This document shows, piece by piece, positions 41,129 to 49,223 of a DNA stretch of 64,000 nucleotides. The stretch's first letter is position 1; each line of letters opens with the position of its first letter. The stretch is taken from assembly GCA_024434115.1 (NCBI GenBank), contig QMIT01000012.1:62001-126000 (forward strand), written 5' to 3'. The position numbers and the translations under genes are program-made. This DNA is from Chloroflexota bacterium. Its GTDB lineage: Bacteria > Chloroflexota > Anaerolineae > Aggregatilineales > J027. The notes under the pieces were generated by a model, which was not told the DNA's origin, did not search any database, and saw nothing but the letters and a program-made list of their open reading frames with translations.

Positions 41129-41950
41129 TTAGCGATAAACCCGATACATGATTTTTTCCAATAGGCGCGGGAACAAGCGCCCTCCCCAAATAATTAGGCG
41201 GTCAAGTGGGCGCAAGATAATCACCCGTTGACGGCGTTCCATTGCCCAAACAATCCGTGCTGCCACTTTTTCGGGCGTCATAGTCGGCAATTTGCGGGCG
41301 ACTTTACCGGGCGTCCCCAGTCGGCGTTGGGCCAATTCGGTGTGGGTTTGCCCCAGCCAAACGTTCGTCACCCAGATATTGTCGTTTGCCAACTCGACCC
41401 TTAAAGCACGGGCAAGCGCATCTACCGCTGATTTGCTGGCACTGTAAATCCCCGCACCGGGGCCAGTCGCCACCGCCGTAACGCTGCTGATGGTAATGAT
41501 ATGCCCTCCCCCACTGGCTCGCATGGCAGGCACACAGGCCCGAACGCTGTGCAGGACGCCATCAATATTGGTACGCAGCACGGTTTCCAAATCGGCCCAA
41601 TTCGACTCGACCAGTGGGCCACGATGAGCAATCCCCGCGTTGGCAATCAGCCCATCTAATCGCCCAAAATGCGCCAGACCCGCCGCCATCAATTGCAGCA
41701 TTTTTTCGCCGTCGGTCACATCCCCTTGCAGAGTCAGGACTTCGCCCAACAGTTTTTCGGTAGCGGCCTGTAATTCTTGAAGCCGATCTTCGCGCCGTCC
41801 AATCGCAATGACCTTATGACCCAGTGACGCCAATAACAAGGTAGTGGCCCACCCGATGCCGCTAGTCGCCCCGGTAATGAGGACAACTTTGGGATTTTCG
41901 ACGGGTTTATCGGGTCGGGGGGTATTTAGAATGCCGCGATAATTTTTCAA
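41129..41950 (-). CDS. Short-chain dehydrogenase/reductase (SDR)
   Basis: This 273-residue classical SDR has TGATSGIGWA (residues 26-35) for NAD(P) binding, NAGIAHRG, ISSVTAVATGPGAGIYSASKSA with the catalytic Ser and Y-x-x-x-K, and a C-terminal hydrophobic/basic end (about 250-273) that may touch the membrane. GRREDR after the second strand suggests NADPH preference. The start is TTG, overlapping the TGA of the small membrane protein gene upstream (TTGA), so translation is coupled. The substrate is unknown. Confidence 0.9.
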   Translation of the reverse strand: MKNYRGILNTPRPDKPVENPKVVLITGATSGIGWATTLLLASLGHKVIAIGRREDRLQELQAATEKLLGEVLTLQGDVTDGEKMLQLMAAGLAHFGRLDGLIANAGIAHRGPLVESNWADLETVLRTNIDGVLHSVRACVPAMRASGGGHIITISSVTAVATGPGAGIYSASKSAVDALARALRVELANDNIWVTNVWLGQTHTELAQRRLGTPGKVARKLPTMTPEKVAARIVWAMERRQRVIILRPLDRLIIWGGRLFPRLLEKIMYRVYR

Positions 41951-42207
41951 GAATGATCGTCCTGTCCATAGCCTGTGTAGATAATTAGCGCCAATGCAAA
42001 CATCAACGGCCCCAGCAAGCAGGTCAGCACAACACGCGTATTATTTCTGGCACGCCGTTCAACATAGGAATTGTTCCGCGTAAACAGACCATTCAAGCGC
42101 TGCCCAACCCCCGAACTCGGATTTTTCTTGGCGGCAAATGTAGTGAATAGCAGCCCCAAACCGCCCAATCCTATCCAGATGAGCAGTCCTATGGTTAAAG
42201 GATTCAT
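41947..42207 (-). CDS. Small membrane protein, unknown
   Basis: This 86-residue protein has two predicted transmembrane helices (about 4-24 and 60-80), joined by a polar, basic, probably cytoplasmic segment with NNSYVERRARNNTR. I do not recognise it. It lies 5 bases after the unknown 159-residue gene and overlaps the SDR gene by 4 bases, so the three form one minus-strand transcription unit. Confidence 0.6.
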   Translation of the reverse strand: MNPLTIGLLIWIGLGGLGLLFTTFAAKKNPSSGVGQRLNGLFTRNNSYVERRARNNTRVVLTCLLGPLMFALALIIYTGYGQDDHS

Positions 42208-42212
42208 CCTGT

Positions 42213-42692
42213 TTAGCCCGCGCCTTTCCGCACACTTTGGGGCAGAAGCTCTTTAATCGCCAACACCAGTTCCCGATGATGACCGCGTGCGCTGGTGGGG
42301 CATAACACAATATCATGATAAAAGCTGCCAGCCACCCGCTCAATCAGCCACATGTCCACGCCGAAATAGGGCAGGTTTTCTTCATCGTCCAGCGTGTCAA
42401 ATTTGGCTTGGCGGATGGCCTTCATCAATTCCCGATAGGTGTCCAACGCCACCTCAAATTCAAATTTGACGGGTTTAGGGACTTTATCATAGACCACCTG
42501 CAATTGGCAGTCGTCGCCATGCCCACGCCGCAACGTGGCTACGCTGTTGGGGGCATCCTCCTCATGATAGTGAATGCTGACGCGCAGGGCCTCGCTGACG
42601 GTGGGTTCGTTGGTCAACTGCTTAAGTTCGCCCTGCCCCAATCGGGTGGCGATCAAACGGATAGGGTCGGCTCTCCGGGATAGACTGCTCAT
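42213..42692 (-). CDS. Conserved hypothetical protein
   Basis: This is a 159-residue soluble protein without recognisable motifs. It appears to be one alpha/beta domain: SEALRVSIHYHEEDAP, a VYDKVPKPVKFEFEV strand region, then LMKAIRQAKFDTLDD and VDMWLIERV. AAAGGTGG lies 8 bases before the ATG, and codon usage matches its neighbours, so I consider it a real gene. It is the first gene of a three-gene unit with the small membrane protein and the SDR. It faces the pyrophosphatase gene divergently. Confidence 0.62.
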   Translation of the reverse strand: MSSLSRRADPIRLIATRLGQGELKQLTNEPTVSEALRVSIHYHEEDAPNSVATLRRGHGDDCQLQVVYDKVPKPVKFEFEVALDTYRELMKAIRQAKFDTLDDEENLPYFGVDMWLIERVAGSFYHDIVLCPTSARGHHRELVLAIKELLPQSVRKGAG

Positions 42693-42829
42693 GGCTTGCC
42701 ACCTTTCCTAACAATACTGCAAGGTGTTTTCTTTTTGAACTGATTGATTTTATCAAAACTTTAGTGAATAATATCACGCCAGCTATTTCCAGCACAGAAA
42801 TTTCGCAACATCTAGGAGTAAAACACACA

Positions 42830-45124
42830 ATGGGTCTTATTTGGGTAGTGCCGCTGTCGAGCCTGCTCACTATTGCGTTCTTGGTGTATTTGATCCGAGA
42901 CGTCATGGGGCGGGATCGCGGTACAGAAAAAATGCAGGAAGTCGGCAGCGCCATTTATAAGGGGGCAGTTGCTTTTATTTCGCGTCAATACAGCACGATT
43001 GCGATATTGGCAATAGTGACCTCAATCATTGTCGCCGCCATCGTCGGATCGTTTACACAAGGCTCGGAAACAGGCATTACAGGTTTTGCGTTGGCATGGC
43101 GCACCGCTCTGTCGTTCTTAGTGGGTGCGGCAGCCTCGGCGGTCAGTGGGATTATTGGTATGTATGTGTCGGTACAGACCAACCAGCGTGTGGCTTCCGC
43201 CGCCCGTGAAGGCGTTGAACCTGCGCTACGGGTCGCGCTCAATGGGGGGGCGGTGGCTGGTTTTATCGTGGTCGCCCTGTCGTCCCTAAGCGTGTTCACG
43301 ATGTTTGTGCTGTTCGGTGGTCTCACCGACAACGGGGTTAAAGATGCGCCGTTCTTGATCGCTGGCATGGGTTTTGGCGCAAGTTTTGTGGCACTGTTTG
43401 CCCAATTGGGCGGCGGTATTTATACCAAAGCAGCCGACGTAGGGGCTGACCTTGTAGGTAAAGTAGAAGCGGGCATCCCCGAAGACGACCCCCGTAACGC
43501 GGGTGTGGTCGCTGACCTCGTGGGGGATAATGTGGGTGACTGCGCGGGCCGTGGTGCTGACCTATTTGAATCTACTGTCGCGGAAAACATCGGCGCGATG
43601 ATTTTGGGGGTTGGGTTATACGTCGCAACCGGGCGTGAAGAATGGATTATCTTCCCGCTGGTGATTCGTGCGTTTGGCCTCATCGCTAGTATCATTGGTG
43701 TTTGGGCCGCGCTGAATGTCCCCGGTATCAAGCTCGACCCCGGTGAATCCCCCATGAATCCGTTGTATCGTGGTTATGCGCTGACCGCTGGCATCTGCAT
43801 TATCGCCATGTTCGCCATCGTCATGATTATGCTGGAAGATTTTTGGTTCTTCCTTGCCGGGTTAAGTGGTGTACTGGTGAGTCTGGCCTTTGTCGCCATT
43901 ACGATGTATTACACCGAGCATCGTTTCCGCCCCGTCAAGATGATCGCCAAATCCAGCTTGCGCGGCAGTGGCCCCAACATCATCACCGGGTTGGCGATGG
44001 GCTTTGAAAACACCGCCCTACCTGCCATCGCAATAGCGATTGGTCTAATAAGTTCTTATTGGTTGGGTACGCAAGGTGCGGACGCCCTCGACCTCCAAAA
44101 AGACTGGGCGCGGATGGAAGATAAAATTATTGCCGAAAGAGCCGCCGGAGAAGACCCCGAACTCCATGAGCAGTTGTTGGTGGCACTTGACCCCGATTTT
44201 GTTGGCGGGATTTATGGCACAGCCGTCGCCGCGATGGGCATGTTAATGACCGCTGGCTTCGTGCTGGCAATGGACACCTTCGGCCCGATTGTGGACAACG
44301 CAGGCGGGATTGTCGAAATGTCCGGGGCGTCGGAGGAAATCCGAGCAGGGACAGACGCGCTGGACGCCGCAGGGAATACGACCAAAGCCCTCACCAAAGG
44401 TTATGCAATTGGGTCGGCGGCATTGGCGGCCTTCCTCTTGTTCAGCGCCTATCTGGATAAGGTGGCCCTTGTTCAGTTTGATAAATTTAAAGACGACCCC
44501 GAAAAACTGATAGAAAACGTCAAGATTGTAGATGGCGTCCATGCCGTCAATATGGGTCAGATGGAAGTCTTTGTGGGGGCGTTATTGGGCGCGATGCTGG
44601 TCTATCTGTTCTCGTCCATCGCCATGCGTGCGGTGGCCGAGGTCGCTGAAAATGTTATTGAAGAAGTTCGCCGCCAATTCAAGGAAATCCCCGGCTTGTT
44701 GGCAGGTGATCCCAATGCGAAAGCCGATTATGGCAAGGCGGTAGACATCACCACACAGGGCGCTTTGCGTGCGATGGTGCTGCCCGGCATGTTGGCGGTG
44801 GGGATGCCGATTGTCGTCGGTATCTTGTTGGGGGCTGAGGCGACGGCTGGCTTCCTGATGAGTGCGACGATTGCCGGTATCTTGCTGGCACTGGTCATGA
44901 ACAACGGCGGTGGTGCTTGGGACAATGCCAAGAAGTATATCGAATCCGGTGAATTTACCGACGAAAACGGCGTAGTGCATAAGAAGAAATCTGAAGCCCA
45001 CAAAGCCGCTGTCGTTGGCGACACGGTTGGTGATCCCTTCAAAGATACCGCTGGCCCCAGCTTGCATGTGTTGATCAAGCTGCTGGCGACCATCACATTG
45101 GTGCTTGCGCCGCTGTTTGTATAA
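42830..45124 (+). CDS. hppA: Membrane-bound proton-translocating pyrophosphatase, K+-independent type
   Basis: This 764-residue integral membrane enzyme with about 16 helices couples pyrophosphate hydrolysis to proton pumping. Catalytic loops are intact: EAGIPEDDPRNAGVVADLVG followed by DNVGDCAGRGADLFES (about 220-255), and GDTVGDPFKDTAGPSLH near the C-terminus. In the GNTTKA motif, Lys519 takes the place of the Ala found in K+-dependent enzymes, which marks the K+-independent H+ class. ATG 42830 has AGGAG upstream and starts directly before helix 1; an in-frame GTG 66 bases earlier would add a non-conserved tail. A strong terminator follows. Confidence 0.96.
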   Translation: MGLIWVVPLSSLLTIAFLVYLIRDVMGRDRGTEKMQEVGSAIYKGAVAFISRQYSTIAILAIVTSIIVAAIVGSFTQGSETGITGFALAWRTALSFLVGAAASAVSGIIGMYVSVQTNQRVASAAREGVEPALRVALNGGAVAGFIVVALSSLSVFTMFVLFGGLTDNGVKDAPFLIAGMGFGASFVALFAQLGGGIYTKAADVGADLVGKVEAGIPEDDPRNAGVVADLVGDNVGDCAGRGADLFESTVAENIGAMILGVGLYVATGREEWIIFPLVIRAFGLIASIIGVWAALNVPGIKLDPGESPMNPLYRGYALTAGICIIAMFAIVMIMLEDFWFFLAGLSGVLVSLAFVAITMYYTEHRFRPVKMIAKSSLRGSGPNIITGLAMGFENTALPAIAIAIGLISSYWLGTQGADALDLQKDWARMEDKIIAERAAGEDPELHEQLLVALDPDFVGGIYGTAVAAMGMLMTAGFVLAMDTFGPIVDNAGGIVEMSGASEEIRAGTDALDAAGNTTKALTKGYAIGSAALAAFLLFSAYLDKVALVQFDKFKDDPEKLIENVKIVDGVHAVNMGQMEVFVGALLGAMLVYLFSSIAMRAVAEVAENVIEEVRRQFKEIPGLLAGDPNAKADYGKAVDITTQGALRAMVLPGMLAVGMPIVVGILLGAEATAGFLMSATIAGILLALVMNNGGGAWDNAKKYIESGEFTDENGVVHKKKSEAHKAAVVGDTVGDPFKDTAGPSLHVLIKLLATITLVLAPLFV

Positions 45125-45147
45125 ATCCATTTGCCATCACACTGAGT

Positions 45148-45185
45148 AAAAATAGGGGAAGGGGTGAACACTCTCCCCTATTTTT
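45148..45185. terminator. Rho-independent terminator after hppA
   Basis: AAAAATAGGGGA (45148-45159) and TCCCCTATTTTT (45174-45185) form a perfect 12-base stem with a 14-base loop and a T-run. It ends the pyrophosphatase transcript and insulates the next gene. Confidence 0.92.
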
Positions 45186-45257
45186 AATTTCCTATCCGGG
45201 TCAACTGGCCTATAATCTTGGTAAATAGGTTTTTTATTATTGGATTGGAGACTTCTT

Positions 45258-47402
45258 GTGAGCGACGCACCCACCCCAAACACCAGCGCCTCAAGTCCCC
45301 CTGAAAATAGAAGCGCTACCCTCTTGGCAAATCTAAAAAGAGTGGCGCTTCCCATCATTACGATTGCCATTGTCGGGATCAGTTGGACGGCGGTTGGTTA
45401 TTATTTCGGCAGTTCCGCCGAGGAAAAAAATGCCGATGAAACGCTAAAGGCCATCACCCGAAGTGCTGAAGAAGCCAACAGCACAGGCACAGCAGTGGTA
45501 CAGGCTTTTACCGCCACCCCCTCGGACACCCCAGAAGCGACCAGCACCGCCACGCCCGAAATTCCACAGGCACAAATTTTGCCCGTCACGGCGACGGTAC
45601 GGTTGGGGCCGGGGGACGAATATCCGACGGTTGCGACCCTGCTCCAAGACACTCCCGTTGAAATCATCGGCTACAGTGAAGACGGCAACTGGCTGCAAAT
45701 CAGCTTTGTGATAGACGACGCGACCCAGACGGGTTTTGTCCGACCCGATTTGATTCAAATCACAGGGGGAAGTTTGGCGGGGGTAGCCGTTGCAGAAAAC
45801 TATCCAACACTGACTTCGACACCCACTGCCATTCCACCCACCGCCACGTATACGCCAACATCGCTACCCTCTCCCACTGTGACGGTGACGGTCACATCTA
45901 CCCCAGCGACCCCACAAGCACGGGTGTTGCCGATCATCGCTACGGTGCGTCTGGGGCCGGGAGATGAATATCCGGTTGTGACCCTTGTACGGCAGGATAC
46001 TCCCGTTGAAATCATTTCAACCTCTGCCGATGGCCTATGGTTTAGAGTCACCTACGAAGACCCCGATGGCAAGATCGTAGATGGATTTGTGGAAGGGGCC
46101 GACCTGCAATTGACGGGTGGTGTATTGACAGGTGTTGCAGTAGCGGTTGCGCCGACCCTCTCCCCCACCCCATCCGCCACCTTTACGCCAGAGATACCTA
46201 CAATTGTGCCTAGCCCAACCTACACCCCCGGCCCACCTGTCGCCTATGCAGTGGGTTATTTAGGGGTGGTGCGCGAAGGGCCAGCCGAAGCCTTTGGGGC
46301 AGTCGGCGCGGTAGACAGCAGTACCCCGCTGGTCGTCACGGCGATTTCACCGGATGGCCTGTGGCTGCAAGTGCGTTATGAAGGCAGTCCAACCGGATTG
46401 GGTTGGGTCTCCTTACAGACGGTTCAAATTGTAGGCAGCATCAATACCTTGCCAGTGGTGCAAGGGCCAATCTTGCCCACGCCTATCGCATCTACTGGCA
46501 ATGGGACAGGGGGACTCGGTAGCGTTGGCACCAGCGCGACCCCGATTAGCCCCACCCCGATTGCCGACAGTGGCACAGGAACAGACGGCAATACCGCCAG
46601 CGATGGAACCAGTTCGGCAGGCAGCAGCGGCCCGGTTACGCCATCGCCCCTGCCCAATCGTTTTGTGGTCAATTATGCCAATCTGCCCGATGTAACCGCC
46701 TATGCCTATGGTTTCAATATTGCGATCATCGGCACGGCAGATGGTAATCCCTATGAAAGCACGCTGGTCATCTATTACGCCCAATCCACCGACCCGGCCC
46801 AAAACCGCTTGACAATGGATTTGACGGGGGCATTTCTCGATCTAGTCGCGGGCGAGGACGATATTGCCACCCTGACCGATGCCCTGCCGATCACACTAGG
46901 GGCTTATCAAGGGCGCAATTATGTCCATTCCGGCCTCGTGGATGTCTGCGTGGATGTGGGGGCGGATATGGGCGTTGAAGATATTGCGGATGAACTCGTC
47001 AACCTTGTAGACGATGGCAATACCGACTTCTTTAACGAAATTCGAGAAGGCACGGTCTTCGGGATTGTGGATAACAACGGGGTAGCGGGTATCGCTGGCG
47101 TGCATTATCAACTCTTGGGAATTGGCACACCGGACAACTATGAGCCGACGGGTGATCTCAAAGCCGACCTGTGGTGGACAAGCGATGAATCTATGCTCAT
47201 TGGTTATCGCATGACCTTTGCGATTGGTGAAAACCAGACCATTGATAGTGAACTCATCAGCACGATTGACCCACAAATCGCCAATTATGCCAATTTCGAT
47301 GGCTCACTGACAATTGAACTGCTCCCAACCGCCATCAATGAAGGTGCTGTTGAATTTGCCATGCCGCCGCAGGGCTGTAATTCGACGCTGGGTATTGAAT
47401 AA
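45258..47402 (+). CDS. Membrane-anchored protein with three bacterial SH3 domains
   Basis: This 714-residue protein has a single transmembrane anchor (about residues 35-52) after a short cytoplasmic tail. Three SH3b domains follow: ATVRLGPGDEYPTVATL (about 115-180), ATVRLGPGDEYPVVTLV (about 230-290) and VVREGPAEAFGAVGAV (about 335-390). They are linked by Thr/Pro/Ser-rich spacers. A Gly/Ser/Thr-rich low-complexity segment (about 410-460) leads to a C-terminal domain of about 240 residues that I do not recognise (VVNYANLPDVTAYAYGF...). SH3b domains usually bind peptidoglycan or surface peptides. GTG 45258 is chosen, with GGAG 7 bases upstream. Confidence 0.82.
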   Translation: MSDAPTPNTSASSPPENRSATLLANLKRVALPIITIAIVGISWTAVGYYFGSSAEEKNADETLKAITRSAEEANSTGTAVVQAFTATPSDTPEATSTATPEIPQAQILPVTATVRLGPGDEYPTVATLLQDTPVEIIGYSEDGNWLQISFVIDDATQTGFVRPDLIQITGGSLAGVAVAENYPTLTSTPTAIPPTATYTPTSLPSPTVTVTVTSTPATPQARVLPIIATVRLGPGDEYPVVTLVRQDTPVEIISTSADGLWFRVTYEDPDGKIVDGFVEGADLQLTGGVLTGVAVAVAPTLSPTPSATFTPEIPTIVPSPTYTPGPPVAYAVGYLGVVREGPAEAFGAVGAVDSSTPLVVTAISPDGLWLQVRYEGSPTGLGWVSLQTVQIVGSINTLPVVQGPILPTPIASTGNGTGGLGSVGTSATPISPTPIADSGTGTDGNTASDGTSSAGSSGPVTPSPLPNRFVVNYANLPDVTAYAYGFNIAIIGTADGNPYESTLVIYYAQSTDPAQNRLTMDLTGAFLDLVAGEDDIATLTDALPITLGAYQGRNYVHSGLVDVCVDVGADMGVEDIADELVNLVDDGNTDFFNEIREGTVFGIVDNNGVAGIAGVHYQLLGIGTPDNYEPTGDLKADLWWTSDESMLIGYRMTFAIGENQTIDSELISTIDPQIANYANFDGSLTIELLPTAINEGAVEFAMPPQGCNSTLGIE

Positions 47403-47421
47403 CATTTGATTTTCTCCGCTA

Positions 47422-47460
47422 AAAGGGACTTGTCATCGAGTTGGCAAGGCCCTTTCTTGC
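47422..47460 (+). terminator. Hairpin after the SH3 protein gene
   Basis: AAAGGGACTTG (47422-47432) pairs with CAAGGCCCTTT (47445-47455) with one mismatch and is followed by CTTGCTTTAT. It begins 20 bases after the stop codon and probably terminates that transcript. Confidence 0.7.
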
Positions 47461-47507
47461 TTTATAATCTAAGTTATTGGCGACTACAAAAAAGTCTGAG
47501 GTCATGG

Positions 47508-48359
47508 ATGTCTAAAATCGAGATTCCACCATATGACGCTTTTATGAACCCCATCATTCATGCCTTACAAACTCTCGGCGGATCGGGAACGATTGAGGAA
47601 ATCAATAACAAGGTATATGAAATCTACAACTTATCCAATGAGCAGCTTGAAGCCCCGCATGACGCCGAGAAAGGTTCGCAAACTGAGGTGGAATATCGGT
47701 TGGCATGGGCAAGAACTTATTTAAAAAAGTATGGAGTGCTTGAAAATTCGAGCAGGGGAGTTTGGGCACTCACAGCAAAAGGGTCTCAAATAGACGAAGT
47801 TAACCCACAACATGTCAAAAAATTTGTGCGAGAACTGAGTGAAGAAAACGTACCGATCACTGCGACTGCAAATGACAATGTTGAAGAAGAAAACACTTGG
47901 AAAACCGAATTATTGGGTGCTATTCTAGCGATGCACCCATCGGCATTTGAACGTCTCATCCAAAGATTGCTTCGGGAGTCTGGATTTATCCAAGTGGAAG
48001 TAACGGGCAGAAGTGGAGATGGGGGCGTAGATGGTAAGGGTATCATGCGTCTAGGCGGCTTGTTAAGTTTTCACGTCATATTCCAATGCAAACGTTATCA
48101 AGGTTCAGTCTCGTCGGGGCAAGTGCGAGATTTTCGAGGAGCGATGGTCGGGAGGGCAGATAAAGGTTTGCTTATCACCACAGGCAACTTCACTAAAGAT
48201 GCGATTAAGGAAGCCACAAGAGATGGTGCGCCAGCTATAGATTTGATTGATGGAGATCAGCTTGCAGAAAAACTAAAAGAACTGAGCCTCGGCGTCAAAA
48301 CTCAGAAAATTGAATATGAGCAAATTACAATTGATCGGGACTGGTTTCAGAGCATTTAG
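47508..48359 (+). CDS. Mrr-like restriction endonuclease
   Basis: This 283-residue protein has an N-terminal winged-helix Mrr_N domain (about 5-110: PIIHALQTLGGSGTIEEI...VEYRLAWARTYLKKYGVL) and a C-terminal Mrr-cat PD-(D/E)xK domain. Active-site segments are AFERLIQRLLRESGF with the early Glu, RSGDGGVDGKG with the Asp, and IFQCKRY with the Q-x-K. Mrr-type enzymes cut methylated DNA. No methyltransferase or other restriction subunit is adjacent, so it is a solitary type IV-like enzyme. The ATG at 47508 has GAGG upstream; the longer frame runs through the preceding terminator. It is AT-rich compared with neighbours, which fits horizontal transfer. Confidence 0.88.
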   Translation: MSKIEIPPYDAFMNPIIHALQTLGGSGTIEEINNKVYEIYNLSNEQLEAPHDAEKGSQTEVEYRLAWARTYLKKYGVLENSSRGVWALTAKGSQIDEVNPQHVKKFVRELSEENVPITATANDNVEEENTWKTELLGAILAMHPSAFERLIQRLLRESGFIQVEVTGRSGDGGVDGKGIMRLGGLLSFHVIFQCKRYQGSVSSGQVRDFRGAMVGRADKGLLITTGNFTKDAIKEATRDGAPAIDLIDGDQLAEKLKELSLGVKTQKIEYEQITIDRDWFQSI

Positions 48360-48365
48360 AAGAAA

Positions 48366-49154
48366 CTATTTCCGCCCCATCATCACCGCCTGTTGGATAA
48401 AAAACTGAATCTCCTCGCCACTGCCAGCGATGGGGAGGCGGATTTTCCACCATGCCTGTACGGAATCCGGCGCTTGGGTCAACATCACACGCAACCGCAT
48501 CATGGTCGGGCCATCACAGCCCATACGTCGCGCCCAATCTGCTAAATTTTGGGGATTATCACCCACCTCAGAATGCTCCATTTTTAAGCCTGCCCCGGCG
48601 AAAAATCGGTTCCATTCTGCTAGGCTGTAGGCCCACACATGCGACGGGTCACGCAAAATGTCCATCGCGTTGATATATTTGGCGACCTTTTCATTCGAGG
48701 GCGATAGCATATCCACAATCGCCACCATGCCCCCCGGACGCACCACCCGCGCACATTCCGCCATAAAACCGAGCACATTCGGGAAATGATGGGCGGCAAG
48801 GCGGCAGGTCACTAAATCAAAGGCGTCATTGGGGAAAGGCAGATGTTCGGCGTCGGTACGAGCATAATCCAGCTTGTCCCCGTCGTCCCCTAAGGTATTT
48901 TGCAGATGGGTGCGTGCCGCCACCAACATCGGTTCGGTCAAATCGGTAGCGATGACCTGCTGCACATAGGGTGCGAATAATCCAGCCGTATGCCCCCCAC
49001 CCGTCGCAATATCCAAGACGCGCCAATCCGGTTGCGGCTGGACAATTTCAAGCAGGCGGCGTAAATCCTCCCCTTTGGAAAATGTGCCGCTGCTGACATA
49101 GTTGGCGGCGGTTGCCCCAAATTGTGCTTGGGTACGCTGTTTTATATCGTCCAT
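48366..49154 (-). CDS. SAM-dependent class I methyltransferase (UbiE-like)
   Basis: This 262-residue methyltransferase has motif I VLDIATGGGHTAGLF (about residues 44-58), an acidic residue after strand 2 in VIATDLTEPML, and DLVTCRLAAHHFPNV as motif IV. A C-terminal segment of about 100 residues shapes the acceptor site. The substrate is unknown; small-molecule methylation is usual in this family. ATG 49154 places KQRTQAQFGATAANYV at the N-terminus, as in relatives. The gene is divergent from polA and its 3' end is 6 bases from the end of the Mrr gene. Confidence 0.85.
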   Translation of the reverse strand: MDDIKQRTQAQFGATAANYVSSGTFSKGEDLRRLLEIVQPQPDWRVLDIATGGGHTAGLFAPYVQQVIATDLTEPMLVAARTHLQNTLGDDGDKLDYARTDAEHLPFPNDAFDLVTCRLAAHHFPNVLGFMAECARVVRPGGMVAIVDMLSPSNEKVAKYINAMDILRDPSHVWAYSLAEWNRFFAGAGLKMEHSEVGDNPQNLADWARRMGCDGPTMMRLRVMLTQAPDSVQAWWKIRLPIAGSGEEIQFFIQQAVMMGRK

Positions 49155-49223
49155 ATTTCCTGTTTGCCTTTCCTGCGGTATAATTTTTCGCACAGGTGTT
49201 CGTTCTCATTACAGGGGAAGCCC

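Noticed and set aside
42764..42829. Upstream GTG start for the pyrophosphatase
   Set aside because: The added 22 residues are polar and not conserved, while the ATG at 42830 has AGGAG and begins just before the first helix.
49122..49223. Upstream start for DNA polymerase I
   Set aside because: The extension overlaps the divergent methyltransferase gene and lacks family similarity; ATG 49224 has a clear ribosome site.
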